DNA of 33,660 nt from Actinomycetota bacterium. GTDB taxonomy: Bacteria; Actinomycetota; Acidimicrobiia; Acidimicrobiales; Iamiaceae. The position numbers and the translations under genes are program-made. The DNA lies in NCBI GenBank assembly GCA_963169755.1, contig CAUJFC010000251.1, positions 1-33,660 on the forward strand, read 5' to 3'. This document shows positions 1-8,595 of the stretch, in pieces; within the stretch, counting starts at the first letter, position 1, and each line of letters begins with the position of its first letter. The notes under the pieces were generated by a model, which saw nothing but the letters and a program-made list of their open reading frames with translations, ran no database searches and was not told the origin of the DNA.

Positions 1-9
1 GAGCCCGGA

Positions 10-243
10 TCAGGATGCCAGCGGTGCCTCGAACAACAACGGTCCGCCCAAGGCCCGCCGATCCACCAGTTGCCAGCCGCGAGGTGGGTTGGTGCGCGCC
101 GCGTGACGCTCGCAGAGGTCGTGGGTCATGGGGTGTCCCTCGGGCGCCAACGACTCGAGCCAGACCGTCGCCCCCTTGTAGTCGTAGGACAAGGTGACGG
201 TGGCGGGTTCTCCACAGCCGGGGCGGGCACAACGGCGACGCAT
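10..243 (-). CDS. DUF3499 family protein
   Basis: A 77-residue protein with the layout of the actinobacterial DUF3499 family. The N-terminus reads RRRCARPGCGEPA, a mid region is rich in beta-prone residues, and then come LCERHAAR and PPRGW. The paired cysteines near the N-terminus (CARPGC) with the later C-x2-H could bind zinc; that is inference, as the family has no established function. The ATG at 243 is supported by a TACCCT hexamer ending 6 nt upstream, the leaderless arrangement seen throughout this window. It is divergent from ftsH across an 87-nt gap. The family assignment rests on the CARPGC, CERHA and PPRGW signatures. Confidence 0.85.
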   Translation of the reverse strand: MRRRCARPGCGEPATVTLSYDYKGATVWLESLAPEGHPMTHDLCERHAARTNPPRGWQLVDRRALGGPLLFEAPLAS

Positions 244-249
244 ACCCGA

Positions 250-255
250 AGGGTA
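250..255 (-). promoter_or_regulatory. Putative -10 element for the DUF3499 gene (leaderless)
   Basis: On the minus strand TACCCT is followed by 6 nt and then the ATG at 243. The spacing places the transcription start at or next to the start codon. No convincing -35 was identified. Confidence 0.5.
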
Positions 256-317
256 CCGGGCACCTCTGGTGATCCTGTGGATACCCTCCCGCCTGCCGGT
301 ATGTCACCCTCGCCTCC

Positions 318-323
318 TAGCAT
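318..323 (+). promoter_or_regulatory. Putative -10 element for ftsH (leaderless)
   Basis: TAGCAT is followed by 7 nt and then the ATG at 331. It overlaps the alternative in-frame ATGs at 301 and 322, so the ATG at 331 is the likeliest start. There is no Shine-Dalgarno sequence in front of any of the three. Confidence 0.55.
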
Positions 324-330
324 GGTGGCC

Positions 331-2349
331 ATGTCTTCCGAGGGTCCTCCCCCGCCACCGCCTCCACCGCCGCCACCCCGGCGGCCCGATGGTGGCTCCC
401 GACCCCAGGGCTCGGGCACCCAGGGGGGAGGGCTGCGTCCCGCTGCAGCCAGCCGCTGGGTCCTGTGGGCCGCCCTGGCTGCCTGCGCATTCGTGGTGAT
501 CCTGCTCTTGAACCAGGGCCCTCAGCAGGGCAAGGAACTCAGCTATTCAGAGTTTCTCAACCAGGTAGCCAACGAGAAGGTCGCCGAGGTCACCTACGAC
601 AACGTCAACGCCCGCATCACCGGCAAGTTCACCTCCGGATCCGAGTTCCACACCACCGGGCTCCAGCCGTTTCCCGACGCCGACCTCGACCTGCTCCGCA
701 AGCACGAGGTGGTGCTCAAGCCCAAGACCCCCCAAGCCGGACTGATCGAGCAGTGGCTCCCGGTGCTGATCTTCCCGCTGCTGATCATCGGGTTCTTCGT
801 GTTCATGCAGCGCCGGGCTCAGGGCCAGATGGGCAACATCATGTCGATCGGCCGGTCCCGAGCAAAGACCTACTCCACCGAACGCCCCGGTACCACCTTC
901 GCTGACGTGGCTGGCTACGAGGGTGTGAAGACCGAGATCCGTGAGGTCGTCGACTTCCTCAAGTACCCCGAGAAGTTCTCCCAGATCGGTGCCCGCATCC
1001 CCAAGGGCGTCCTGCTGGTGGGGCCTCCCGGAACGGGCAAAACCCTCATCGCCCGAGCGGTGGCCGGTGAGGCTGGGGTTCCGTTCCTGTCGGTCAGCGG
1101 ATCCGACTTCATGGAGATGTTCGTGGGTGTCGGCGCCAGCCGGGTCCGAGACCTGTTCCAGACCGCCCGCAAGATGGGCCGGGCCATCATCTTCATCGAC
1201 GAGATCGACTCGATCGGTCGCAAGCGGGGCGCCGGACTCGGCGGCGGCCACGACGAACGCGAACAGACCCTCAACCAGATGCTCAACGAGATGGATGGCT
1301 TCGAAGCCACCGAGGGCATCGTGATGATCGCAGCCACCAACCGGCCTGACGTGCTGGATCCGGCACTGCTGCGGCCCGGCCGGTTCGATCGCCAAGTGGT
1401 GGTTCCGCTCCCCGAACACGAAGAGCGCCTGGCCATTTTGAAGGTTCACGCCAAGAGCAAGCGGATCGGTCCCGATGTCGACCTAGCCGTACTGGCACGG
1501 GGAACCCCCGGAATGAGTGGTGCCGAGTTGGCCAACCTGGTCAACGAAGCCGCCCTTCACGCCGTGCGCCGCGGGGGCGAGATGATCACCCGCGACGACT
1601 TCGAGTATGCCCGGGACCGGGTGCTCATGGGACAGCGGCGCGAGTCGATGGCCCTCTCGGAGAAAGAGAAGGAACTCACCGCCTACCACGAGGCCGGCCA
1701 CGCGGTGTGCGCCACCGTGCTGGAGACAGCCGACCCCGTCCACAAGGTGACCATCCTCCCGATGGGCATGGCCCTCGGGGTCACCCAGCAACTTCCCCAG
1801 GAAGACAAGCACTCCTACAACCAGAACTACCTGGAAGAGTCCATCGTGGTGGCCATGGGTGGACGTATCGCCGAGCGGCTGGTGTTCGGCGTGGTCTCGA
1901 CCGGCGCCAACAACGACCTGGTTGTGTCCACCGAGCGTGCTCGCAAGATGGTCCGAGAGTGGGGCATGAGCGACCGGATCGGTCCCATGGCCTGGGGTTC
2001 CCAGGGCCAGGTGTTCCTGGGCGAAGACCTCATGCACAACGCCCGTGACTACTCCGACGACACCGCCCGGGTGATCGACCAAGAGACCGAGAAGATCCTG
2101 CGAGCCTGCGAACAGCGATGTGTCGAGGTGCTGACCGAGCACCGCAAGGGCCTCGACCTCGTCGCTCGGAGCCTGCTGGAGCACGAAACGCTCGATGGAG
2201 CAGAAGTGCGGCGTCTCGTGGACCTTGGATTCAACGCCCCGGAACCGCGATCCTCCTTCGACCCACCTGAGCCGCCAAGCGCACCGGTGCTCCACACCCC
2301 GGCTGGCGACCCCGAGTCGACCGACCAATCGGACTCCACGGCCGGCTGA
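331..2349 (+). CDS. ftsH: ATP-dependent zinc metalloprotease FtsH
   Basis: A membrane-anchored AAA+ protease that degrades unneeded or damaged membrane and soluble proteins as a hexamer. The chosen start gives 672 residues. A proline-rich cytoplasmic tail with eleven consecutive prolines (about residues 6-16) precedes a first membrane helix near 45-65. A short extracytoplasmic domain and a second helix near 145-165 follow. Walker A is GPPGTGKT at 231-238, Walker B is IIFIDEID at 286-293, and the AAA second region of homology contains [18 protein letters not shown]. The zinc-binding HEAGH is at 453-457. All catalytic features are intact. The open frame extends back to 70, but the upstream part overlaps the DUF3499 gene and reads as non-coding. 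The C-terminus is a Pro/Ser/Asp-rich tail. The polyproline run is unusual for the family. Confidence 0.97.
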   Translation: MSSEGPPPPPPPPPPPRRPDGGSRPQGSGTQGGGLRPAAASRWVLWAALAACAFVVILLLNQGPQQGKELSYSEFLNQVANEKVAEVTYDNVNARITGKFTSGSEFHTTGLQPFPDADLDLLRKHEVVLKPKTPQAGLIEQWLPVLIFPLLIIGFFVFMQRRAQGQMGNIMSIGRSRAKTYSTERPGTTFADVAGYEGVKTEIREVVDFLKYPEKFSQIGARIPKGVLLVGPPGTGKTLIARAVAGEAGVPFLSVSGSDFMEMFVGVGASRVRDLFQTARKMGRAIIFIDEIDSIGRKRGAGLGGGHDEREQTLNQMLNEMDGFEATEGIVMIAATNRPDVLDPALLRPGRFDRQVVVPLPEHEERLAILKVHAKSKRIGPDVDLAVLARGTPGMSGAELANLVNEAALHAVRRGGEMITRDDFEYARDRVLMGQRRESMALSEKEKELTAYHEAGHAVCATVLETADPVHKVTILPMGMALGVTQQLPQEDKHSYNQNYLEESIVVAMGGRIAERLVFGVVSTGANNDLVVSTERARKMVREWGMSDRIGPMAWGSQGQVFLGEDLMHNARDYSDDTARVIDQETEKILRACEQRCVEVLTEHRKGLDLVARSLLEHETLDGAEVRRLVDLGFNAPEPRSSFDPPEPPSAPVLHTPAGDPESTDQSDSTAG

Positions 2350-2361
2350 CAGCCAGCGGCC
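2340..2361 (+). terminator. Possible ftsH terminator hairpin
   Basis: GGCCGGCT pairs with AGCC and GGCC across a 3-nt loop, with a 3-nt bulge (AGC) in the right arm. The hairpin spans the ftsH stop codon. No T-tract follows, so intrinsic termination is uncertain. Confidence 0.3.
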
Positions 2362-2383
2362 ATCTCGGAACAATCCAGATAGG

Positions 2384-2890
2384 TCAACTCCCGGGCGCGC
2401 CCCGAGCAGCCAGATCAGCTCTCATCCGGGCCAGCTCGGATCGCTCCGCAGGGTCGTGAACTCTCGACTCCATCCCGCTCAGGGTTTCGGACCAGCGGAC
2501 GAGGACCTCTCGGCTCACGCCGGGATCGATCCGATCGCCCATCCGGGCCATCCAATCCAGATCACGGGCGAGCAGGGCGGCCTGAAGCTCCAGCTCGGTC
2601 CAGCGTGCCACCACCAGCGGCAGGCGGTCTCCTTTGGCTTGGGGATAATCGGTACCGTCGACCAACTCATGGGGCTCGCGTCGGAACAGGCCGGCGAGCA
2701 GGGCAACCGTTCTCTCGCCCGGCGTGTTCAGGTCGGTCTCGAGGTGGGACACGGCAACCCGGGAGATCCCCAACCGGTCGGCGAGTTGCTGCTGGGTCCA
2801 GCCCCGTTCGGCCCGAAGGGTGGCGATGCGCTTTCCCAACGAGCCGGGTCCCGGTGGCCGGCCCGGCCAGGTCGGCTCCCAGGTATCCAT
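2384..2890 (-). CDS. Cro/C1-type HTH transcriptional regulator
   Basis: A DNA-binding regulator of 168 residues. The XRE-type helix-turn-helix lies at about residues 18-72, with the core LRAERGWTQQQLADRLGISR followed by VAVSHLETDLNTP. A predicted-helical C-terminal half, rich in Leu/Arg/Glu and without recognisable enzyme motifs, follows. The open frame extends upstream to 2998. I chose the ATG at 2890 because the extra 36 residues are low-complexity and would cross the repeat array at 2934-2966. The gene is divergent from gmd and convergent with ftsH. It could regulate gmd and itself through the array; this is inferred from position only. The ligand or signal cannot be told from sequence. 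Confidence 0.85.
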   Translation of the reverse strand: MDTWEPTWPGRPPGPGSLGKRIATLRAERGWTQQQLADRLGISRVAVSHLETDLNTPGERTVALLAGLFRREPHELVDGTDYPQAKGDRLPLVVARWTELELQAALLARDLDWMARMGDRIDPGVSREVLVRWSETLSGMESRVHDPAERSELARMRADLAARGAPGS

Positions 2891-2932
2891 GACCCCAGCC
2901 TCGCGAACCGGGTGCCCCGCGACACGAATTGA

Positions 2933-4027
<1,095 letters not shown>

Positions 4028-4037
4028 CACTCTGGTG

Positions 4038-4982
4038 ATGCGAGTCGACGGTCCAGTCACTGTCATCGCCGGCGGTGTGGGTGCGGCCAGGATGCTGGCC
4101 GCACTGTTGGAGGTGATTCCACCGGAGCAGGTGACGGCGGTGGCCAACGTGGGCGACGACTTGGAACTCCACGGCCTGCACATAAGCCCCGACCTGGACA
4201 CCATCACCTACACGTTGGCCGGACAGATCAACCCTGAGACCGGTTGGGGCCTGGTCAACGAGAGCTGGCAGGCGATGGACACCCTGGGACGCTACGGCGG
4301 GGTGGACTGGTTCAACCTGGGCGACCGGGATCTGGGTACCCACCTGTACCGCACCCATCGGCTGGGGCAGGGAGCCACCCTGAGCCAGGTCACCGCCGAG
4401 ATCACCCGGGCCTGGAAACTCGGCATCAGCCTGCTGCCGGCCACAGACGACCGGCTGCGCACCATGGTCACTTTGGCCGAGGGCTCCGAAGCCGGTTGCG
4501 AGGTGACCTTTCAGGAGTACTTCGTGCAGCGCCGCCACTCGGTGGCGGTCAGTGGAGTGCGCTTCGATGGTGCCGATCGGGCCCGGCCGGGCCCCGGCGT
4601 TCTCGATGCGATCGGACAAGCCACCCGGGTGGTGATCGCCCCATCCAATCCGCTGGTCAGCATCGACCCTGTCCTGGCCGTGCCCGGCATTCGTGCCGCC
4701 CTCGAGGCGGTACGGTCCAACACGGTGGCGGTGTCGCCCATCGTGGCCGGAGCAGCGCTGAAGGGACCCGCTGACCGGCTGCTTCGTGAGCTGGGCCACG
4801 AGGCCACCGTGGTGGGTGTCGCCCGCCTGTATGCCCCACTGGCCGCCCGGCTGGTGATCGACGAGGCCGACGCCAACCTCGCCGACCAGGTGAACGCCGA
4901 GGGCATCACGGCGGTGGTGGCGCCAACCATCATGAAGCAGCCGGGGGTGGCGGCCGCCCTGGCTCGAGTGGTGCTGGAGTGA
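4038..4982 (+). CDS. cofD: 2-phospho-L-lactate/phosphoenolpyruvyl transferase CofD (FbiA)
   Basis: Transfers the phospholactyl or phosphoenolpyruvyl group from the guanylylated donor to the riboflavin-derived precursor Fo, giving (dehydro-)F420-0. The protein has 314 residues. Family motifs are AGGVGAARMLAAL at the N-terminus, ANVGDDLELHGLHISPDLDT, NLGDRDLGTHLYRT, PATDDRLRTMV, PSNPLVSIDPVL and SPIVAGAALKGPADRLL. A GTG one codon upstream (4035) is an equally possible start. It follows gmd by 10 nt and overlaps cofE by 4 nt (GTGA), so cofD and cofE are translationally coupled as in other actinobacterial F420 loci. Actinobacteria generally use the phosphoenolpyruvate donor; sequence alone does not decide. 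Confidence 0.95.
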   Translation: MRVDGPVTVIAGGVGAARMLAALLEVIPPEQVTAVANVGDDLELHGLHISPDLDTITYTLAGQINPETGWGLVNESWQAMDTLGRYGGVDWFNLGDRDLGTHLYRTHRLGQGATLSQVTAEITRAWKLGISLLPATDDRLRTMVTLAEGSEAGCEVTFQEYFVQRRHSVAVSGVRFDGADRARPGPGVLDAIGQATRVVIAPSNPLVSIDPVLAVPGIRAALEAVRSNTVAVSPIVAGAALKGPADRLLRELGHEATVVGVARLYAPLAARLVIDEADANLADQVNAEGITAVVAPTIMKQPGVAAALARVVLE

Positions 4983-5695
4983 ACACCCGCCTGTCGGTGT
5001 GGGCGGTCAGCGGCATCGGAGAGGTCCGTCCCGGCGACGACCTGGCCGGGATCATTGCGACCGCCGCTCTCGCTGAGCCCGAGTGCTTGGCCGACGGCGA
5101 CGTGGTGGTGGTGACCCAAAAGGTGGTCTCCAAGGCCGAGAACCGCCTGGTGGCCGTGGACCCCGACGACCCACGGGACCACAAACGCGTGGTCGAAGCC
5201 GAAACGGTACGGGCCCTGCGACGTCGAGGAGACCTGGTGATCTCTGAGACCAGGCACGGATTCATCTGCGCCAATGCCGGCGTCGACCTGTCCAACGTGG
5301 AACGCGGGTGGGCTGCGCTGTTGCCTGAGGACAGCGACCGTTCGGCCCGGCGAATTCGCGACGGCCTACGGGCCCGCGCCGGGGTCGAGGTAGCGGTGAT
5401 CGTGAGTGACACGTTCGGGCGGGTCTGGCGGCGAGGCCTGACCGACGTCGCCATCGGCAGCGCCGGAATCGGCCCCATCCTCGATCACCGGGGCACCCGG
5501 GACACTCAGGGTCGGGAGCTCCAAGTGACCGAGGTGGCGGTGGTCGACGAGTTGGCCGCCACCGCCGATCTGGTGCTGGGCAAAGCCACCGGGCTTCCGG
5601 TGGCAGTCATCCGGGGCATCGATCCGAGCTGGTTTCGCCCGGGTGAGGTGAGACGGGAGATCGTACGACCCGCCAGCGAAGACCTGTTCCGCTGA
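4979..5695 (+). CDS. cofE: Coenzyme F420:L-glutamate ligase CofE
   Basis: Adds gamma-linked glutamates to F420-0 in a GTP-dependent reaction. The 238 residues show VVVVTQKVVSKAENRLV, SETRHGFICANAGVDLSNV and VSDTFGRVWRRGLTDVAIGSAGI, the conserved blocks of the ligase fold. The GTG start overlaps the cofD stop. In mycobacteria this domain is fused to a C-terminal nitroreductase-like domain (FbiB) that reduces dehydro-F420-0. That domain is absent here, and the protein ends at normal CofE length. If the organism uses the phosphoenolpyruvate route, the reductase must be encoded elsewhere. The gene converges on the epimerase gene with a 10-nt gap, and both stop codons lie in one hairpin. Confidence 0.95.
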   Translation: MNTRLSVWAVSGIGEVRPGDDLAGIIATAALAEPECLADGDVVVVTQKVVSKAENRLVAVDPDDPRDHKRVVEAETVRALRRRGDLVISETRHGFICANAGVDLSNVERGWAALLPEDSDRSARRIRDGLRARAGVEVAVIVSDTFGRVWRRGLTDVAIGSAGIGPILDHRGTRDTQGRELQVTEVAVVDELAATADLVLGKATGLPVAVIRGIDPSWFRPGEVRREIVRPASEDLFR

Positions 5696-5712
5696 CCCGG
5701 ACTTCTCAGCGG
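5689..5712. terminator. Hairpin joining the convergent stops of cofE and the epimerase
   Basis: CCGCTGA (5689-5695) and TCAGCGG (5706-5712) form a perfect 7-bp stem around a 10-nt loop. Each arm contains the stop codon of one of the two convergent genes, so the structure could act on transcripts from both sides. No T-tract is present on either strand. Confidence 0.45.
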
Positions 5713-6650
5713 TTGGCGAAGTAGTCCAGCACCGCCGACGAGCCGGTGGCCAAGTCGGTCCAGGGCTTCCAACCGAGCTGCATCTCGGCCCGGCCAGCGT
5801 CGAGGGCCGAGCGGGGAACCTCACCGTCGCGCGCCGGTGCCAGCACTGCCGCCCGGTCGACGCCCGCCACCTTGGCCATGGTGGCGTACAGGTCGTTGAC
5901 CGAGGTCTCGACACCGGTCCCGATGTTGATCACCAGGCCACCACCTTTGTCCGCGGCCCGTACGAAGGCGTCGACCACGTCGTCCACATACACGTAGTCG
6001 CGGGTCTGGGCGCCGTCGCCGAAGATGGTGCACGGCTCGCCTGACAACAACCGACCGGCGAAGATGGCCACCACCCCGGCTTCACCGTGGGGGTCTTGGC
6101 GGGGCCCGTAAACGTTGGCCAACGCCAAGGCCGTGAACTCGAGATCGTGAAGGACCCGGTAGGCGGCGAGGTAGTCGCCCACCACTTTCTTTGCCACCCC
6201 GTAGGGCGAGATCGGAACCTGGGGGTGAGACTCACGCACCGGAAGATCGGCCCCGTCGGGAGCGCCGTAGATGGTTCCCCCACTGGAGGCGAACACCACC
6301 TTGCGGGTACCGGCCCGGCGCGCCCCCTCCAGCACATGGAGGCTGCCGATCACATTGATCATCGCATCCAGGACCGGATCGGCCACCGACACCCGAACGT
6401 CGATCTGGGCGGCAAGATGGAAGATGATCTCGGGCTGGCGACGCTCGATCAGCTCGGCCACCGCGCCATCGCGAATGTCGAGCCGGTGGAACTGGAACTG
6501 GTGATCGGGGTTGGAGCGCGCCTCGGCCAGGTTGGCCAGCGAGCCGCTGGACAGGTCATCGATGACGTCGACCGAGTGACCCTCGGCCAGTAGGCGGTCG
6601 ACAAGGGTCGATCCGATGAAGCCAGCGCCGCCGGTGACCAGGGTCTTCAC
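5706..6650 (-). CDS. NAD-dependent sugar epimerase/dehydratase (GalE-like)
   Basis: A nucleotide-sugar epimerase or dehydratase of the extended SDR family, 314 residues. The Rossmann motif GGAGFIG is at 7-13, followed by an acidic DDLSSGS loop typical of NAD-preferring UDP-glucose 4-epimerase relatives. The SSGGTIYG motif is near 122-129, the Y150-x3-K154 pair is in SPYGVAKK, and ALANVYGPRQDP and YVYVDDVVDAF follow. The closest described type is UDP-glucose 4-epimerase, but substrate cannot be assigned. It starts with GTG 1 nt after the stop of the guanylyltransferase gene, so the two are co-transcribed. It may supply a sugar to the three upstream glycosyltransferases or act on a GDP-sugar derived from mannose. 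Confidence 0.88.
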   Translation of the reverse strand: MKTLVTGGAGFIGSTLVDRLLAEGHSVDVIDDLSSGSLANLAEARSNPDHQFQFHRLDIRDGAVAELIERRQPEIIFHLAAQIDVRVSVADPVLDAMINVIGSLHVLEGARRAGTRKVVFASSGGTIYGAPDGADLPVRESHPQVPISPYGVAKKVVGDYLAAYRVLHDLEFTALALANVYGPRQDPHGEAGVVAIFAGRLLSGEPCTIFGDGAQTRDYVYVDDVVDAFVRAADKGGGLVINIGTGVETSVNDLYATMAKVAGVDRAAVLAPARDGEVPRSALDAGRAEMQLGWKPWTDLATGSSAVLDYFANR

Positions 6651-6651
6651 G

Positions 6652-7683
6652 TCAGTCTCCTCCCGTGCTCAGAGTCAGGTGTTCGTCCACCCCCACGGTG
6701 CCACCGGCCACCCGCAGGTCCGAGTCGATGATCGCCCGGTCACCGATGACCGCCAGATCGTCCACCCGGGTCCGCTCTCCCACCGTGGCTCCTGGCCCGA
6801 CGATGGAGCGTTCGACCACCGCACCCGACCGCACGGTCGAACCAGCCAGGAGGACCGAGCCGCGCACCTCGGCACCAGCCTCGATCGTGACCTCGGGGCC
6901 AACAACGGTGCGGGCCACCAAGGCGTCCTCGTGAACGTGGGCGTCGGGGTGGATGCCGGGCACCTTGTCTCCCCTGACGCCCCGCAACAGGTCCATCTGG
7001 GCCTGGAGGTACTTGGCCGGGGTCCCGGTGTCTATCCAGTAGGTCTGGCCGTCGAGCGCGAACAGGCAGGAGTCGGCCACCATGGCCGGGAACACCTCCC
7101 GTTCGATGGAGACCTTGCGGTCGCCGGCGATCCGATCCAGCACCGATGCCTCCAGCACGTAGGTACCGGCATTGATCAGGTCGGTCGGAGCCTCGTCGCG
7201 AGGCGGCTTCTCCACGAAGGCCTCCACTCGGCCATGTGAATCGGTGGGGACCACCCCGAATGCCGACGGGTCCTCGACACGGTGCAGAGCGATGGTTCCT
7301 TCGGCGCCGCTGGCCTCGTGGAAGTCGATCAGGGCATTGACGTCGAGGTCGGTGAGCACGTCGCCGTTGAGCACTACGAATCGCTCATTGATGCCGGCAT
7401 CAAGGGCCGCGAACCGGATGGCTCCTGCGGTGTCGAGCGGTTCGGGCTCCACCGCGTAATGAACCTTCACGCCCGCACACACCCCATCGGGGTAGGTGTC
7501 CGCGAAGGCGTCGGGCCGATACCCCATGGACAACACGGCGTCATCGATACCGTGCTGCGCCAGATGCTCGAGAACCCATTCGATCATGGGCTTGTTCACG
7601 ATGGGCAACATCTGCTTGGGCGTGCCGAAGGTGAGCGGTCGCAGCCGGGTGCCGAAACCACCGACCAGGACTACCGCCCTCAT
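6652..7683 (-). CDS. Mannose-1-phosphate guanylyltransferase (ManB/ManC type)
   Basis: A sugar-1-phosphate nucleotidyltransferase of 343 residues, most like the short actinobacterial enzymes that make GDP-mannose. The signature GGFGTRLRPLT is at 8-18, followed by GTPKQMLPIVNKPMIEWVLEHL, LNGDVLTD, FVEKPPRDEAPTDLINAGTYV and SIEREVFPAMVAD. The C-terminal third (about 250-335) has hexapeptide repeats of a left-handed beta helix. The INAG and SIEREVFPA blocks favour mannose-1-phosphate guanylyltransferase over glucose-1-phosphate thymidylyltransferase; this is from memory of the family. The ATG overlaps the upstream stop by 4 nt (ATGA). GDP-mannose made here would feed Gmd and possibly mannosyltransferases among the GT4 genes. 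Confidence 0.9.
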   Translation of the reverse strand: MRAVVLVGGFGTRLRPLTFGTPKQMLPIVNKPMIEWVLEHLAQHGIDDAVLSMGYRPDAFADTYPDGVCAGVKVHYAVEPEPLDTAGAIRFAALDAGINERFVVLNGDVLTDLDVNALIDFHEASGAEGTIALHRVEDPSAFGVVPTDSHGRVEAFVEKPPRDEAPTDLINAGTYVLEASVLDRIAGDRKVSIEREVFPAMVADSCLFALDGQTYWIDTGTPAKYLQAQMDLLRGVRGDKVPGIHPDAHVHEDALVARTVVGPEVTIEAGAEVRGSVLLAGSTVRSGAVVERSIVGPGATVGERTRVDDLAVIGDRAIIDSDLRVAGGTVGVDEHLTLSTGGD

Positions 7684-8534
7684 TCCCCGGACCCAGCGGT
7701 GGTTTCGGGGGCGACAGTGGTGTCGGGGGCGGCGGTGGTGTCCGTGGCCGCCGGGTCGGTGGAGCCATTGGGCTCGGTCGAATCGGTCACCACGGTGTCG
7801 GGGATGGAGATGTCGGTGCTGATATCGGGTACCGACATCTGCGAACCGTCCTGACCCACGTCGCTGGGGTTGGCGAGCTGAGAAACTCCGGCGGGCAGGG
7901 CTGGCACCTCACCCTTGGGTAGGAGCGCCAGCGAGAACGCCTGAAGGTCGGCCTTGAATCGAATGTTCGGGAAACCCGAACGGATGATCTGGTCGGGCTT
8001 GGGGTTGGCCGAGCCCATGGGGTCCTTCCAGTGGGCCATGGTCAGCTCGGTGGGCTTACCGGCACAGGTAGTCTCGCCGGCCTTGTAGACCTTGCCGTCG
8101 GGGGTCTTGAACCCGTCATCGGTGACCACCAGGCCAACCTGATCGAAGAACTTCCCCATGGTGGCGTTCTCGCCGGCAGCGGCCACCGAGAAGGGATGGA
8201 TGTGAATGAGGGACTCGCCGGCGTGCGCGTGGATGCCCAGCAGATCGGGGCCAATGTCGGTGAACGGACCGAGCTCCTTGCCGCACACGTTCACCGCGAA
8301 GGCCGCGTGCCAGTGGTCATAAGCCGACCCGTCTGCCAGCTGGGCCCGGGGCGGAGTGGTGTTGTCAGACGAGCCGATGTTCTCGGCTCGGGCGTAGGCC
8401 ACCACGCCTATACCGGCCGCGATCAACACCACGATCACCACCGGGAACAGCCAGTTGGCGCCCTTCTTGTTGGACTTTGCGCTGCTCTTGGACGCAACGC
8501 GGGCCACCTTTTTGGCCGAGGATGACGATGCCAT
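7680..8534 (-). CDS. Membrane-anchored protein with three HxH motifs, unknown function
   Basis: A 284-residue protein of no family I can name. A lysine/serine-rich cytoplasmic N-terminus (1-27) precedes one membrane helix (about 28-48). The rest should lie outside the membrane. The domain at about 65-230 has H74-W-H76, H102-A-H104 and H111-I-H113 plus H168, and two cysteines (C84, C157) that could form a disulfide. The clustered HxH pairs suggest a metal site; this is inference. From about 235 the tail is low-complexity Thr/Ser/Asp/Pro/Ala. The ATG has a TAGCGT 8 nt upstream. The stop overlaps the start of the guanylyltransferase gene, so it heads a three-gene operon of sugar-nucleotide enzymes. 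It may be a surface protein linked to glycan synthesis or merely co-expressed. Confidence 0.8.
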   Translation of the reverse strand: MASSSSAKKVARVASKSSAKSNKKGANWLFPVVIVVLIAAGIGVVAYARAENIGSSDNTTPPRAQLADGSAYDHWHAAFAVNVCGKELGPFTDIGPDLLGIHAHAGESLIHIHPFSVAAAGENATMGKFFDQVGLVVTDDGFKTPDGKVYKAGETTCAGKPTELTMAHWKDPMGSANPKPDQIIRSGFPNIRFKADLQAFSLALLPKGEVPALPAGVSQLANPSDVGQDGSQMSVPDISTDISIPDTVVTDSTEPNGSTDPAATDTTAAPDTTVAPETTAGSGE

Positions 8535-8542
8535 GACGGGCC

Positions 8543-8548
8543 ACGCTA
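8543..8548 (-). promoter_or_regulatory. Putative -10 element for the HxH protein-guanylyltransferase-epimerase operon
   Basis: On the minus strand TAGCGT is followed by 8 nt and the ATG at 8534. It implies an internal promoter separating this operon from the upstream glycosyltransferases. Confidence 0.5.
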
Positions 8549-8595
8549 GACGCCGGACCCCCCGCCTCCCGAGTCAACCACCGAGCTGGAGACCG

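Noticed and set aside
547-1449. 300-codon minus-strand open frame inside ftsH
   Set aside because: It lies entirely antisense to the conserved AAA domain of ftsH.
2393-2402. GGGCGCGCCC palindrome near the end of the HTH gene
   Set aside because: Ten G/C-only bases forming a palindrome are unremarkable in DNA of this composition, and the site lies in coding sequence.
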